A stretch of DNA of 64,000 bases from Prosopocoilus inquinatus (taxonomy: Eukaryota > Arthropoda > Insecta > Coleoptera > Lucanidae). Below are positions 1 through 13,088 of the stretch, piece by piece. The position numbers and the translations under genes are program-made. The stretch's first letter is position 1, and every line of letters begins with the position of its first letter. Below the pieces are notes generated by a model. That model made no database searches, was not told where the DNA came from, and saw only the letters and a list, made by a program, of their open reading frames with translations. The stretch covers positions 43,758,101-43,822,100 of the forward strand of contig CM069872.1 in NCBI GenBank assembly GCA_036172665.1. The letters run 5' to 3'.

Positions 1-780
1 ATACGACCGCGAATGACGTCATGTAGCGTTGGGAAATGGCGTCACGTAGCATTGAAGAAATGACATTGCCGTAAGGTAACCAAAAAGAGAACCAACGATT
101 TGTATTTTTTTACATATTCCATAATAGTTCAAGTTGATTTGACATGATTAACATATTTGGAAAATGAAGATTCACCAAACGTCTAAAAAAACACTTTGTC
201 TTACGTGACGGTGACATTTCTAGCAAACTACATGTGCTTAATGTCATTAGATTTTTTTGTGTAAGCAATGGATATTTGGCTGCGTATTTTTGGAATCCCG
301 TGCAGTTGCCTACACTGATTTTTCTTTTAAATAAAGCAGTTCAAACTACAAAAAAATGTGTTCATCTGGAGCTCTTCGAGCTTGGACGCATCCCTCTCTC
401 TCTCTTTCCCTAATTTCCAAATTGATTAAGATCCTCTATTTTAATTAATTACAAAGGTTCCCTCGAATTTTCTTATTTGATCATTATTTTTTTGTGATGT
501 CATTCACCGCCAATTTACGGCCGCTACTTTGTGCTACCGCTATCCTATGAATCCGAGACTAGCGGTTAAAATTCTAATGCACAATAAATACTATAAATAA
601 TCAGAAAACATGAAACCAAGGAATTTCCAGCAGGAATCGCTATTCGGATTAAGAAAACGTTCTTCGGATTATGGCTTCGAATCTTCGCTGTTCGGATTAG
701 GGCATATTTGAATTTTAGAGGTCCTATTGTATATATTTTTTTACTTAGGGGAGAGAAAATAATCCGATGGGGCCAGCTCC
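1..780. other. No gene seen; AT-rich DNA
   Basis: No open frame with protein-like composition on either strand. The first 90 bases hold two close copies of a motif containing GACGTCATGTAGC / GCGTCACGTAGC. The rest is AT-rich with short pyrimidine runs near 395-410. Confidence 0.5.
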
Positions 781-784
781 GACG

Positions 785-2310
785 ACAGCTATGAAAAATA
801 GCTATCAGTAGTTTCCAAGTTAACGAAAAAAATTCGCCTGTGAATATTCAGAAAGTAGAGATAGTAATGGGAAGCGCCAGTTGGCCAAAGTAGCTACTGG
901 GAGACTCCAAGCAGTCAGAAAGAAGGTCGTCGACGCAAATGAGAATACTAACTATCCAAAATAGCTACGGAAAATCTTCTAAATGACAGAAAAAAGTCGG
1001 TCGAAAAAAAATATAAATGGAAGTGATAACCAATGACTTCAAACTGGGAGAGAAAAGGTCGTATCTCAGACACATGGAAAACATCAGCTGTACAATATGG
1101 ACTTCACGTGAAGGGAAAAACAAAAGACCGTTGATGGAAGGACAATCTGCTCAAAGCAAGAAAATCGCCAATGAGAAAAAATAAATTAATCCTTGAAGAA
1201 TCTGGAAGGAGGAAGTAAAAAAAGAAAAGAGAGACTGACGACTGTGCAAGTCCAAATTGAAGAAGAATCACGAGGAAACCGCCAACTGAAACAAAAGAGT
1301 CACATCTTGAAGAATCCCTGATAAAACGAAAGAGAACAAGAAAGATTAATGATCACTGATCAGTTAAGAGGAAATCCATAAATCTGAAACAAAAAAGACA
1401 GTCTTTAAAGAACATGGAAAGGCAAATCCAAATTACAGATGACGGATCGAGCGACAACGGAAAAAGGTTGGGGAATCAGAAAGAGAGACGGCACTAGCAG
1501 GATAAAATTAGAGAAGATGGATCAGCGACAGTTAAAGTTCAAGCGGAAACATCAACTGTATCTTTTTAAGAAGGAAAACTTTAATTGGAAACAAACAGGT
1601 CAGGTCTTGAAGAACCTAGATGGATAAAACGAAGAGAGTCACAGAAAGCTAGCAACTAATTTCTTCTTCAGAATCGACTTCCCAAAACGCCTTTCTGTGG
1701 ATCGAGAAAAAAAAGGGAGAGCCTGGAGGAGAGATTAACGACAGAGACAGCCAATGATGACAAACGAAAGAAACAGCTGACCATAATAGTAACTAAAAGT
1801 CCCCAGGCAGTGAGTTTCGTAAAGATTTTGGAAGAAGACGCAGAAACCAGAAGAAAAAATGCCCTTTTTGGGGAACGTGCTAAGCAGATACAAAAAGTTA
1901 ATCACTACGGAATTCAACGGAACGGTAAAATGTAATAAGAGATTGAAAATCAAAGGCAGAGAACATCCATGACTTTAAAAGGGGGAAAAGTAACTGTCCA
2001 AAATAGAATTATTGGAACTCTGCAAGAAGAGAGAGACGCTCTCCTCTTAAAAATTTTAGGAGAAGACTTACAATGAGAGACCGACATATTGGCCAAATTC
2101 TGGGCAAACGAATTGGAGGAACCAAAACAGAATTACTGGAACTCTGCAAGCAGAGAGAGAGGAGCATTCTCCTCTTGAAAATTTTGGGAAAAGACTTACA
2201 ATAAGAGACCAACATATTGGCTAATTTCTGGGCAGAAGAATTGGAGGAACCTAAAGCAATAAAATGAAAAAAACATGAGAAATCAAAGGCAGAGAACGTC
2301 GCAAACACAG
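785..2310. repeat. Purine-rich, decayed tandem array (about 120-bp unit)
   Basis: The plus strand is strikingly rich in A and G. Loosely similar units recur near 1250-1365, 1366-1480 and 1536-1650, sharing words such as CTTGAAGAA and GATAAAACGAA. Two much closer units lie at 2011-2134 and 2135-2255, each starting with TGGAACTCTGCAAG, period about 124 bp. No long frame survives. It could be a decayed repetitive gene or a simple tandem array; I cannot tell which. Confidence 0.55.
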
Positions 2311-2499
2311 CAAATACAGAAAAATCAGCTCCCTGAAATAGTTAATGGAAGTCGGGTGGTCTATCAGTTCTTACTTAAACTCAACATTTTCTGCAACGCA
2401 ACTACCGACTTGAGGGATGGTGTCTTGTCTTGGAAGAGGAAGCATACCTTTGGAAAAGATTTCACAATATTCTTTCAAAACTTTCTTGCACAGGCTGAT

Positions 2500-4264
2500 T
2501 AATAACTGAGAATACTACTCCTACCCCATTTTTCCACATCTTAGATAATTGGCGATAATAATATCTATCATCCTAGTGCTTGCTAGAAGAACCTACTTTG
2601 CTACATACTTTATTCTTTGGATCGTAGTGGTGAATCCAAGTTTCGTCTATTCAACAAGTTGGAAGATCTTCCTTATGGTTTAAAATTCCATTAAACACAA
2701 AATGGCTGTCATTTCCGGAAGTCGACTTTATGACGCCACTCATCTCCTAGTTCGACGCTTACCAATTTTTTCAAAACGGTTTTGTATTTGGTCCGAACTC
2801 CACACCAGAGCCTATCGAATCGAGTTAGAAGTTTCGCTGTTCGCATAGAATTCACTGTTTTGTTAGCTGCGGCCATCTTGTTTGTTCACTTCACTTGAGA
2901 TGCTTTAGTGATGTCTGAATGGAAGAGATTTACTACGTATTCTACGCAAACTAAAGGATTCAAGTATACTTTTCAAAGCCTGACAATCTTCAGTATTCAA
3001 GTATTTATGACCAGCACTTTGTGTGCGCAAATCAATCCGCAATTATTATTTTATTCTTCTTCACTAGACTTTTTATGGTGGGCTTCCTTTTGTTGTGTTC
3101 CTTTTGATAACTCGAAGTCGCATTCAAGCTAGACGATTTACCGGGTGTGTACTATTACTTATTCCTACATATATGTTAACTAACTGTTTAAATTTGAAAT
3201 ATAGAGTGATGTATGAGTAAACGCTTGTTTTCTTGACAAGGTAATCTGCAATAAACATTTACTGCTGATTGCAACTACAACATAGCTATAAATGCAAGTG
3301 TTAAACGATGTCGTTTATGTCCTAGCTTCTCTTAATCGTAAATAACATAATAAACATTTGATGATGTATTCGCTTGCACATGCACCGAATCTGCAACAAA
3401 CTGGAACACATCCATGCAATAAAACGAGACGGAATTTCCGGACCAGACATGATAGAAACGCGCAGCTGATTGTGGAAGCCTAGTAATAAATGACGTAATG
3501 AAGATTTATTTTTCGATTCTTTCAGTATGAAATTAAACTGTGAAACACATGCTTTGCTTTCGTGAGAAAGATCACATCACTGGATGCAAAACGTCAGGAG
3601 ATATGAAAAAGCTGACTGACACGCGAAACTTCCGCATCAGGTTGACGGTGAACAAGACGAATTGAAACCTCCCAATGCGACGATCTTCGGAAAAACTTCT
3701 TACTTACGAGCATTAAAATTTCATTTTATTTTAACCACCAGACTGGCATGACATGACGCCCGAGTACGTTACAACTATGTTTAATTCAATTTGTTCTATT
3801 TACATTTCGTTTTGTGTCATTCTCTATGTGGTACTGTTATCTAAATATTAATTTAAGTAACTTTACAGGCAAAACGTTTTATTTCAAATGAAAGTGGTTG
3901 AATCTATCAGGGGGTTGCTTTAAGCTGTGTACGTCAAAGTTCATGGAAAGTACTAACTTTAATTGCAGGACCGAAACGAATGTTTACAAACAAGTTAATG
4001 AAGCCGAATCCTTATTCCAACCTTAATTGGGGAAAATTTATTTAGTTGTTTTAAGAATTTAAATTTTTTAAATAAATTTTCACATACAGTTGTACTTAAT
4101 TATTGTTTATATTGTTTGCAGGTCCGCAATTGTTCGAAATGCCTTTAAACAGAATATTCTTCCAGATATTCCTTATCTATCATTATCAGTATCATTCTTA
4201 TTTTTTTAAAGAAAATTCTCTTAATTCCTTATACTGAAATATTTATACAGGATGCAGTAATTAT
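2500..4264. other. No supported gene; AT-rich
   Basis: Only short chance frames. A stretch at about 3393-3465 (+) translates as a short run containing GISGPDMI, faintly like the start of a reverse-transcriptase domain, but it is too short to call. Confidence 0.45.
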
Positions 4265-5545
4265 TCATTTTTCGAAGTAAATCTCTTGGTTCGACCAATT
4301 AGGGTTTTCTAACCAATCATCCCTTCGGAATCGACGAAATGAGCTTGCGAAGCTTCCTCCAGCAATTAGGATTCTGGTTTGGGGCCAGGAAAACCCCCTG
4401 AATGCAAAAGGGATGTCGCCCTCTCGAACCAAGGGCTTCTTCCGGTGCTGCCTGAAGATTAAGTCTAGACTTATGCCCAATTCTACCAATCAATGCCTGA
4501 CGATCAAATGAGGTTGGCGAGCTTGCTTGGTCAACAAATAGGGTTTTCTAACCAATCATCCCCTCGGAATCGATTAAATGAACTTGCCAAGCTTCCTCCA
4601 GCAATTAGGATTCCGGTTTGCAGCCAGGGAAACCCTCTGAGTGCAAAAGAGGGGTCGCCCCCTCAAAGCAAGTGGTTCTTCCAGTGTTGCCTTAAGATAA
4701 ACCTAGATTTGTGCCCAAGTCTACCAATCAATGCTTGACGATCAATAAAATGAGGTTGGCGAGCTTGCTTGGCAAACGAACTAGAGTTTTCTAACCAATC
4801 ATTCCTTCAGAATCGATTAAATGTACTTGCGAAGCTTCCTCCAGCAATTAGGATTCTAGTTTGGAGCTAGAAAAACCGCCTGAATGCAAAAGGGAGGTCA
4901 CCCCGTCAAACTAAGAGGTTATTCCAGTGCTGCCTTAAGATCAACGCTTGACGATCAATAAAATGAGGTTCGCGTGCAAGCTTGGCCAACGAATTAGAGA
5001 TTTCTAACCAATCATCCTTCGGAATCAATGAAATGAGCTTGCAAAGCTTCTTCCAGTAATTAGGATTCTGGTTTGGAGCCAGGAAAACCCCCTGAATTCA
5101 AAAGGGAGGTCGCCCCCTCGAACCAAGGCGATCTTCCAGAGCAGCCTTAAAATCAGTCTAGCTTTATGACCAATTGTATCAATCAATGCCTAACGATAAA
5201 TATAATGAGGTTGGCGAGCTTGCTTGGCCAACGAAATAGGGTTTTATAACCAATCATCTCATCGGAATCGATTAAATGAGCTTGCCAAGCTTCCTCCAGC
5301 AATTAGGATTCTGGTTTGGAGCCAGGGAAACCCCCTGAATGCAAATGAGAGGTCGCCTCCTCGAACCAAGTGATTCTTCCAGTGCTGCCTTAAGATCTAG
5401 ATTTATGCCCAGTTCTACCAATCAATGCTTGACGATCAATAAAATGAGGTGGGCGAGCATGCTTGGCCAACGATTTAGGGTTTTCTAACCAATCATCCCA
5501 TCAGAATCGATGAAATGAGCTTGCGAAGCTTCCCCAACAATGAAT
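4265..5545. repeat. Satellite-like tandem array, unit about 240 bp, five copies plus a partial
   Basis: The word AGCAATTAGG (or one-base variants) starts at 4361, 4600, 4843, 5055 and 5298, giving spacings of 239, 243, 212 and 243; the fourth interval carries an internal deletion. Each unit also carries AACCAATCAT, GGTTGGCGAGCTTGCTTGG and AAACCCCCTGAATG variants. A sixth unit breaks off near 5535 into unrelated AT-rich DNA. Copies differ by roughly 5-15% by eye. Short open frames across it come from the repeat and have no recognisable product. Confidence 0.9.
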
Positions 5546-7200
5546 AAAATGATGTGTGAAAATTGTTTTTACAATTATACAGGGTTATAACTAATTAAAG
5601 CGCAGCTCAAGAGATGCTGTAAACCATAAGAATCAAAGAATCGTTTATTGTTTTCATTCGTATACATTTCAAGTGATTTCTCTTTGCTATTGACGATTAT
5701 CTCTTAAAATCCCAGCTCTAGTAATAAAAAATAAAAACAGCATTGTTTAAATTTAAGAAAATTGTCGACGCAGAGCGAAACGTTGATTACAGAGGAATTT
5801 AAAAGATGCATATCACAGTTTCGGTGCATAGATTTCTAAGAGCAAAGAAACAACTTTAATTAAAGACTAAATAACATAACAAATAATATAAGTTTTTAAC
5901 ATGTATTTAATTCAAAATTTGATTATAATTTACATTTATTCGACAATAAATAAATTTGAAACAAACAAATATTATCACAGATAACTATCATAATTTATTA
6001 AATAATTAAGGCCTAATATTGAACGGTCATTATTTTAAATATTGTTTGCATTTAATATCATTGACAAATATCTTTTTTAATTGTTTCAATATTATATATA
6101 AATCTCATTAGTTATATTTGTTTAATTTTTATATTGAGCATAATATTTCCATCTGGAAATGAGTGCAGAATTCGATTCGCTTCATTCAAATTTTGATAAG
6201 TGTAAGTACGTTTTTATAGCAGATAAAATTTTTCATTGCTGGAGGGTATCTCTTCAACTCGGCTTACAGAAGAGAAAAACCTAGAAATTCTATTATTTCA
6301 TCTTGTTTGGAAAGGAAAGCGAATCGAAAACGAAACGTTACCACCAAGTGGATAGTTAAAAGTGAGCATCTGTTCCGTCTAGTTATTTATTGTCTGCTCC
6401 GGCAATCAATCTCCATTGCTTTTTATATCGACAATTTCTTTAAAAGTCCCACCGAGCACCGGCAAAGTAATTTCTTAATAATTTTTACTGCATCGCGTTG
6501 AAAGCTTTTCCCGATCCGAGTTGAGAACTTCCCCGAAGTTGGCGGGCGCGATAATAAAGTTTTCTTATGAAACCCCAGCACTACAAGAAACACTCGAGTG
6601 TTTATTGTAATACCCGTGTAAGAGTCGTCGATCTCTTCTCGGCCCTTAAAATCAAATAAATCCCGCAATTTTCCGACGGCGAACAAGCGAACGTATTTAA
6701 TAATTATTGCAGCAGGGCATCTGCCCGCGATTAAATAAATAAATAAGTCGGAACAACGTCTTAATTTACACAAGCAACACAGTTGCGAAATTATTAGCGT
6801 TGCCCGGAGTGAAGTTGTGTGATTTATTAGACGAACACCGAGCTACGTTATTTATTAAGATAATTTAACACATATTAAAATTTATCTGCATACCAGCGTG
6901 CATGTGGTGCACGGAGTTTCGGAAATGTTTGTTACACAAAGCAGCTGCTAGGAAACTTCGGGAATTATGAAAGCTCTAAAGCTCTGTCGTGATTAAAACG
7001 TAAATATTTCCGGGAATCATCATGAAATACTACGCCTACATTCCCGAAATACATATGTAAGCCTTTATTGGCAACTTGAATTTTATTTGCCCCAATCAAT
7101 CAATACGAATTTTTCCATAACGCAGAAAAAAAGAACATCATTATTTGTTAACACTTTGTGTCTACCTGAAATGAAAACAGTAACGATAAATGAGAAATGT
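5546..7200. other. No gene; AT-rich, with a more balanced stretch at 6300-6900
   Basis: 5560-6180 is strongly AT-rich. 6300-6900 has a more balanced composition with several TTATTTA/AATTATT words and looks less decayed than its surroundings. A short ATG frame at 6160-6202 ends at a good GTAAGT donor, but no compatible acceptor is visible. Confidence 0.4.
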
Positions 7201-7221
7201 CACGTGAATTCACGTAACTTC

Positions 7222-7311
7222 ACGTTTCTGCCTTAAGAAGACGTACGGTTCACGTGTCTACACGTATATGAAGTCACGTGAACCGTAGGCTTCGCAAGGC
7301 AGAAACACTGT
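7222..7311. repeat. Palindromic hairpin (MITE-like)
   Basis: Arms at 7222-7258 and 7276-7311 are near-perfect reverse complements, both containing TTCTGCCTT and CGGTTCACGTG, around a short loop. A diverged partial relative with the same CACGTGAATTCACGTG core lies at about 10358-10435. Confidence 0.7.
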
Positions 7312-7319
7312 TACGGATC

Positions 7320-8362
7320 CAGATTGCTCCAGCCGCCGGACACTGGTAGCGCTACGTCACCTAAACCCGTCCATTTCTCTGTTAGTTTTCTTTGTACACT
7401 TCTGCTATAAAGTTTTCGGAGTACGAGACATGCCACTGGCAGTAAGAAATTTTATGCTTTGCAATTATGAACCTTATAGCTTTTACAACCGTACCTGCTA
7501 CCCCGATAATAAAACCGGTCATCGCAAACACAGCGATTTAACACAGATGCGAACTTATTCAACCAACTTGAATAATCTGCTAGAAAGACTTTCATTGTAG
7601 TTGGATGGATAAGAAATTTAACAAAATTTATTTTCTAAATATTATAACATGTGTAGTAAATAATGTGTGCATTATGAAATTAAAATTTCTGAAACTTTGG
7701 CAATTGAAATTAAATAAGTCAATAAAATAAAATCTGTTATTTTTCGTTAATTAAATTTAACTTTCTAGTTTCATTAAATACACATATGTTTTGCAACTAA
7801 TTAATAGCTTTGTTGAGCAGAACTTCTTAGCATTTATATTATTATAATAAGAAACAAATTTAAATAATCTAGCTCATTCTATATATTTTTTCAAATACTC
7901 AAAAATCATTCACATATTTTCACAAAATAAATGTTATACGATTTAATCATTTTCTCTTAACTTCTAGATTAATGAAAACTTGCCAAACTTTGTGGATGAA
8001 CTTTTCAACTTATTTTACTGATGTCAGATTTGAGAAGAAACTAAAACGAAGAATATTATTTTTTCCTCTGTGGCGTAGAATTAAATATGTATATTATTTT
8101 TAACGCAAGTATTGTAATTTTTAAGTATTACACATATCATTCTATATTCTAGGAGTTTAATACTATATTTGTTAAGTTTCCTAAATTTGTATGATTCTGA
8201 ATAATTTTAATGAGTTAATTATTCGATCAATAAGTATCATCAATAAACTTATTATTTAAATGAAATTAAGTTATTTTAAATATATTTCACTGTAAATTCT
8301 TACAATATTATATGATACCGTATAAAAAAGAATAACATACACTGGAAAAAGTATTCAAGACT
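7320..8362. other. No gene; AT-rich DNA
   Basis: Very AT-rich with only short frames. A TATA-like CTATAAAG near 7403 has no matching downstream exon. Confidence 0.45.
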
Positions 8363-8550
8363 TTATTATTGAGAACAACGAAAAACTTATTACAAGTAAA
8401 AACAAAACTAAAGTAAAAATTAACAAAACAATAATTCACGTATATATTTACAAAAAAAAACCGGCCCAATAATACTGTGACATATTTCTCAATAATAAAT
8501 TAGTAGACCCTATTATTGAGAACAACGAAAAACTTATTACAAGTAAAAAG
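8363..8550 (+). repeat. Duplicated 39-bp motif
   Basis: A 39-bp stretch beginning TATTATTGAGAACAACGAAA occurs at 8364-8402 and again at 8511-8550, identical by eye. A CACCCTGTAT word follows the second copy at about 8566, a motif that also marks several insertion ends in this window. Confidence 0.75.
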
Positions 8551-8569
8551 CTGAGCTAATAAATCACCC

Positions 8570-10200
8570 TGTATTTCATATTTACTAAAAATCTATTTAT
8601 GTATTTCTCGTAATGAAAATTTTAGAATCCACAGAAAAACATACACAAACTACAAACGAATAAAATTTTTGTGAAGTCAAACAAACCAGAAGTGTATAAA
8701 GGCAGAAATTTGGTATAATTATAATTTTTCAGATTAATTAACATCGTCGATCCTTTATAGCAATTTAACATTTATATGTCTTTATAATATGATCAGAAAT
8801 CCTGTTATTTAACAATAAAAAATATTCTAATTAAAAAAAAAAAACATTTTTTGTTCAATTTTTAAGTTAAAGCAAAAGAGAACAAACAAATTCGCCACCG
8901 CGTCCGCGTTCGCAACCGCGCGTCGCCTCAATAAATACTCGGAACCAAATACTGGCAACGAAATTCAACAAACCATAAACATCTGCACCGGCCGGGGTTT
9001 AATAGGACCTAAGTAAACAACCCTCCTATCGGGGTGCGGAGAAAGTGTCTCTGTTCCTTAAGGTTCGAAATATATTAGGCCCGTTTCAATAAGGTTCAAA
9101 TTCGAACAATTTTATTGCTTTTCATTTCGAAACTTTTAAGCATTAGTGTACATTCGATCAGAAATTTTGCTTTTTGGAAACCTATCACTCTTTGATTACT
9201 TAAGTTGGCTTCTAACTTATTTGCTGCTTCTACTGAACGAGTTACACTCTCCATTTTACCCGCGTCATCGAGTTTTCGACCAAAACGTCTCTGTAAATTT
9301 TTTGTTTAACGCGTGGCAATATTTCATCTTCAGTTTTATTACCAATTTTCAACTCTGTTACGGTCGAAGTCGCTTGTATTTGTGATAAATATTTCTGTTA
9401 GACAAATGGCAGCCCTGACTTCTTCTCGACTCCGCGCGTCCATTCGGCCTTCGTTACAGTGTAAAACTTTCTCTGCTAAGGGGCACACGTCCACTCGAGT
9501 TTGCTTGTTTAGAAGCTAAGAGGTGTTAACCTATGTTGATTGACTTAACCTTCTTTCCCCAAAGGCGAATTGTTATCTTCACTTGAGAAACACTTCTTTG
9601 GTGTCAAGGTCAGTAGTTTGTTATTGATTGATTTCCTTAGGCTGACTTGACAAGTCGTATCCCGTTTCCGATTACGTCAGTACTATTAAACTTGCTCACC
9701 TGAAAAATCACTTGGTATCAAACGGTCGTCCTGACAAGGAAGTTTGTTACTCGAAGCTGAATCTCGAGCACCGTTCTTGCCTCGTGTCTCCTCCGGAGGG
9801 CTGGTGTTGTATTCTGAAAAGGACTTTCGAAGGAGCTTCGGGATTTAACCGTCGACTACCACCGTAGGTTCGGTCTTATAGGTTTACATCTTTCTTTACG
9901 TCACTTTGGTTGATCGTCGCAACACACACCCGGACTCATCGTCTCGCAGGATATCTTTTGTCCTTTCAACCTTTTGTCTTGCCCTTGCGTCAGACAATTT
10001 AATTCAATCAATTCGATTTTTTTTATTAACGTCAATAATTATTTTTACTTAATAACAATTGTCAATGGTAACTTTACTTTTTTTTGTTTGAATCAATTCA
10101 GTTACTAGATTTTTCTTGTTACGTTGGTTATTGTGAGACAAAAGGAAATTTCCTAACGTACACACAACGCAGATTTCTTTTACTCCACGCCCTCTCCGAC
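8570..10200. other. Unassigned, partly GC-richer DNA, possibly an old transposon
   Basis: 8880-9060 and 9400-9990 are noticeably GC-richer than their surroundings. On the minus strand a frame of about 46 codons without an ATG ends at a good donor (TTTCAG, then GTGAGC, near 9705). I recognise no domain in it. Confidence 0.3.
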
Positions 10201-10275
10201 TATAAAAAGCTGTCGTTGGTACCACGCTGTGTTCCTCAGTGACGTCAACAATTCAATTACCGGGAGGCAGGTAAG
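10201..10275 (+). promoter_or_regulatory. Candidate core promoter with a short first exon
   Basis: TATAAAAAG begins at 10201. An initiator-like TCAGT (A at 10238) follows 37 bases on, slightly longer than usual. A strong splice donor, GGCAG followed by GTAAGA, sits at 10270/10271. If real, the first exon would be about 33 nt and non-coding. No downstream exon was identified, and a transposon promoter is equally possible. Confidence 0.25.
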
Positions 10276-10639
10276 AACTACCCTGCCTAGCTCTATGTAC
10301 ACATGTTAAGGTTGTTTATTTACTTGATGTAACAATTTTGGACCCATGCCTCATGAAATTTACGGTTCTCGTGTCTTCATGTGGAACCACGTGAATTCAC
10401 GTGACGTGTTAGTAATTTCTTTCCGCCTTAACAAACGACTTACTGTATTTGGTTTATCTAGTACTAATGTTTTGTCAATGTACAACAAAATATGTAAGTA
10501 ACTGCTGTTTTAAGTGTTAAAATAAGCTGCATAAGCAGTTCTGAATTCTCTATTAAAAGTAATCGTGAAAGATTCTGCGAGACAGACAATTCAATGAACA
10601 GAATAAATTGATGCAACAAAAAAAAAATTAGTCTTCATT

Positions 10640-11030
10640 TAAGTGGCACAATTACCATAAATTTTAAAGCCTCGTTAATAAAGCGCGAGAATATGTGGTA
10701 ATTAATTCGCCTATGACATTCATGCAAATTTATTTGCCACAAGTGCACATTTGTCTGAAACATGTGGAGTGCTCATTAGTCGTTTCATAATTACGAGACC
10801 TCGGAGCACGAACACTGACTTTTATTTCCGCAAATAAAGTAGTAAAGCGAAGAGTGCGCCTCAAATGTGGCTGAGGAGTAATTTTTTCGTGCGCTCGCAA
10901 AACCGAGCCCCGACCTAATAATCCAAATATTTATAGCTCGGGATTACACTGCTATATTGCCGACGGAGGTACGGCGTAATTATTTAATATTTTACACTGT
11001 ATTATCTCCGGATTTCCCGGAAAAACTAGG
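10640..11030. other. Non-coding island resembling conserved regulatory DNA
   Basis: Balanced composition with repeated homeodomain-type words (GGTAATTAATTC, CATGCAAATT, CATAATTACG, CGTAATTATTTAAT) and no frame. This is inferred from composition only. Confidence 0.3.
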
Positions 11031-11454
11031 GAAACGTTTTTTTTTTTGCCCCCCTTGTTTACTGACCCGGATGAGTTAATCCGCAGCAATCGAAACGAAC
11101 ACAGATCGAATGCCGTTCCGATGTGAACATGCGAAACGGATTAAAACTGAGCCAGAATGTGGCTTCAGATGTACGAGTGCATCTCGTAAGTGTAAGATGC
11201 AATTACATCCTCTAATACCCCGATAACTCTGGCTTTCAGACCAATGTAAACTAGCTATGAAACTTTGTAAACTTATAGCTACGTTAACCTAATTTTACTT
11301 AGCAATATAATCTGTTAATCAATAAAAGCCAAAAATACATGAACACAACATGGTTATAATTTTACTTTATAAGCAAATTACTTTTTAGGTATATTATACC
11401 ACTTAACCATATATCATTCTACGATTCTGATGTATACCGAGTGATACATGAGGA

Positions 11455-11800
11455 ATGTAATTGCAATTTTAAGGAGACGATAGTACTCCTATTCATAATC
11501 TCCAATTTAGGCGTGTTATCTTCAAGTACTGAGTATTTTGGTTATGACATCTATGAATGTATCTTTTACTTCACGTTGTCATCAGCTACGTCTATTTTTT
11601 CTATAACCCTTCCCAATTTCTTTCTCCTTGGTGCGGATTTCAGCTTTCTTCATCTGGCCATCTACAGCTATATCTTTCTTAAATGCAATACGTCTGGAGG
11701 AGACGAATTTGATATTAAGGGATTCTTCCAGTTCAGACTTTCGATATATTTTTCTTCAACCACTTCTTTCTCGTTTACTGAAAGAGGGGTTCAAATATCA
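11455..11800 (-). pseudogene. Possible decayed coding remnant, unknown product
   Basis: On the minus strand about 55 codons stay open across 11590-11755 and encode a charged, Lys/Glu-rich segment containing LEESLNIKFVSSRR and KEKEIGKGYRK. An in-frame stop lies just upstream and two stops follow. The composition resembles a coiled-coil-like remnant. No family recognised; it may belong to the transposon whose repeat follows at 11785. Confidence 0.2.
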
Positions 11801-11905
11801 ATGCGCGAGACAGAACGGTGTTTAATCCTTCAGCATGAGATAACATTAAAATATTTCTGGCAGTTGCGTGCACGTTCCGAAAGCTCGCGCTGCTACTTCT
11901 TGATT
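11785..11905 (+). repeat. Dispersed repeat, copy A (partner at 27965-28105, opposite strand)
   Basis: About 120 bp beginning CTGAAAGAGGGG and containing CAATGCGCGAGA, ACGGTGTTTAATC and ATTTCTGGCAGTTG matches the reverse complement of 27965-28105 with modest divergence. No coding potential is recognised. Confidence 0.7.
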
Positions 11906-13088
11906 CTTTACTGTGCTTTGGATTCACCTTAGGAATTTGCTTATTATGCGTTCGTCCCTGGACGGCCCCAGTAATTTGAGCCGCGTCGCGTCGGTGCGAC
12001 GAACCCATGTCAACAAACGGAACTCCAATTAAACAATAAAATACGCGATTTGAATTTTGTGTAAAAACTGAAAGTAAAATTAATTTAGAAATTGATTTTT
12101 TTTGGAACGTGACACGAACAGCCACAAATATATTTACAATTTCTCCTAAATCACCCTGTGTATTATATTATATAAGTTTTCGGAAAATAATCCTAATCAA
12201 CACATAACAGAAAGTGAGATTATCAAAATGAAATTTGCCTTCTTGGAATTGATAAGAGAGTAATAAATCTGATGTATATTACTTGAAGCACGCCACTGTA
12301 CGCCAATACAACTTTATCAAATCAAGTTGAATTTATTTTTAGAAAAGCTATTTTTTTCTTGAGCAATTGATTGATTCGTAATTTCCGATTCAACAAAATG
12401 TGTTCGTTGCAGTAAAAAAATGGAATCAAAAACGTTTGAAACGCACAACGAGTTATTGATAAATACGCGCTTTCATGTCGAAACTACAAAGCCATTGTAA
12501 TTGAATCTGGGACCAACATTAATTTGAAATTCGTTTAAAATTTATTAATCGCCGCAATTTCCCGTTAAGATCCCACATGCAGCTCACGTTGCTAATTTAG
12601 CGCTCGCACATCAAAACCGGGAGCTTTTTCCCATCCCACACATTTGTTTCCATTGCGATGAAAATTTCTTGTTTGGTACATTGGAGATTATTCAAAGGCC
12701 TCTGCTGGTTAAGGGAGGAAAGCGTTATTCGTATCGCATGGTGTTGGAAAATAAATCTTCTCTTTGTGCAGATTTTATAGGACGCGCATTTGATATTTCC
12801 GGGATTTCTGAAATTTTAAGCGGACCAGATGAGATGAAATGGATAAAGGCAATATACGCGATTCCTTCTTTCATCCGCTTTGTTTTACGACGGACCGCGC
12901 TTCTGTTTCTCTGCAAAAGCTTTCCAACTCGCGCTGGTGATAAATGCTTATTTTTTTTTCTGTATCAATACGAGATTGAATTTTTTTCATTATACTATAT
13001 TTCCACACAAACAACATCCTATTTAAAAATTTTTATCTAAAAATTATTATCAGCTCTGTACCTTATAAATTTCAATTAATAGCTCGAA
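11906..13088. other. No supported gene
   Basis: A 123-codon frame at 12669-13040 (+) has no recognisable domain and runs through low-complexity T-rich DNA; I treat it as chance. A CACCCTGTGT word lies at about 12152. Confidence 0.45.

Noticed and set aside
3393..3465. Reverse-transcriptase-like GISGPDMI stretch
   Set aside because: Only about 22 codons with no neighbouring RT motifs; too short to support.
6160..6202. Short ATG frame ending at a GTAAGT donor
   Set aside because: Only 14 codons, no signal peptide or domain, and the nearest acceptors give an immediate stop.
9705..9860. Minus-strand frame ending in a consensus donor
   Set aside because: No start codon, no upstream acceptor identified, no domain; kept only as a note.
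12669..13040. 123-codon open frame
   Set aside because: No recognisable domain, low-complexity T-rich end, and overlapping antisense frame; fits chance in AT-rich DNA.
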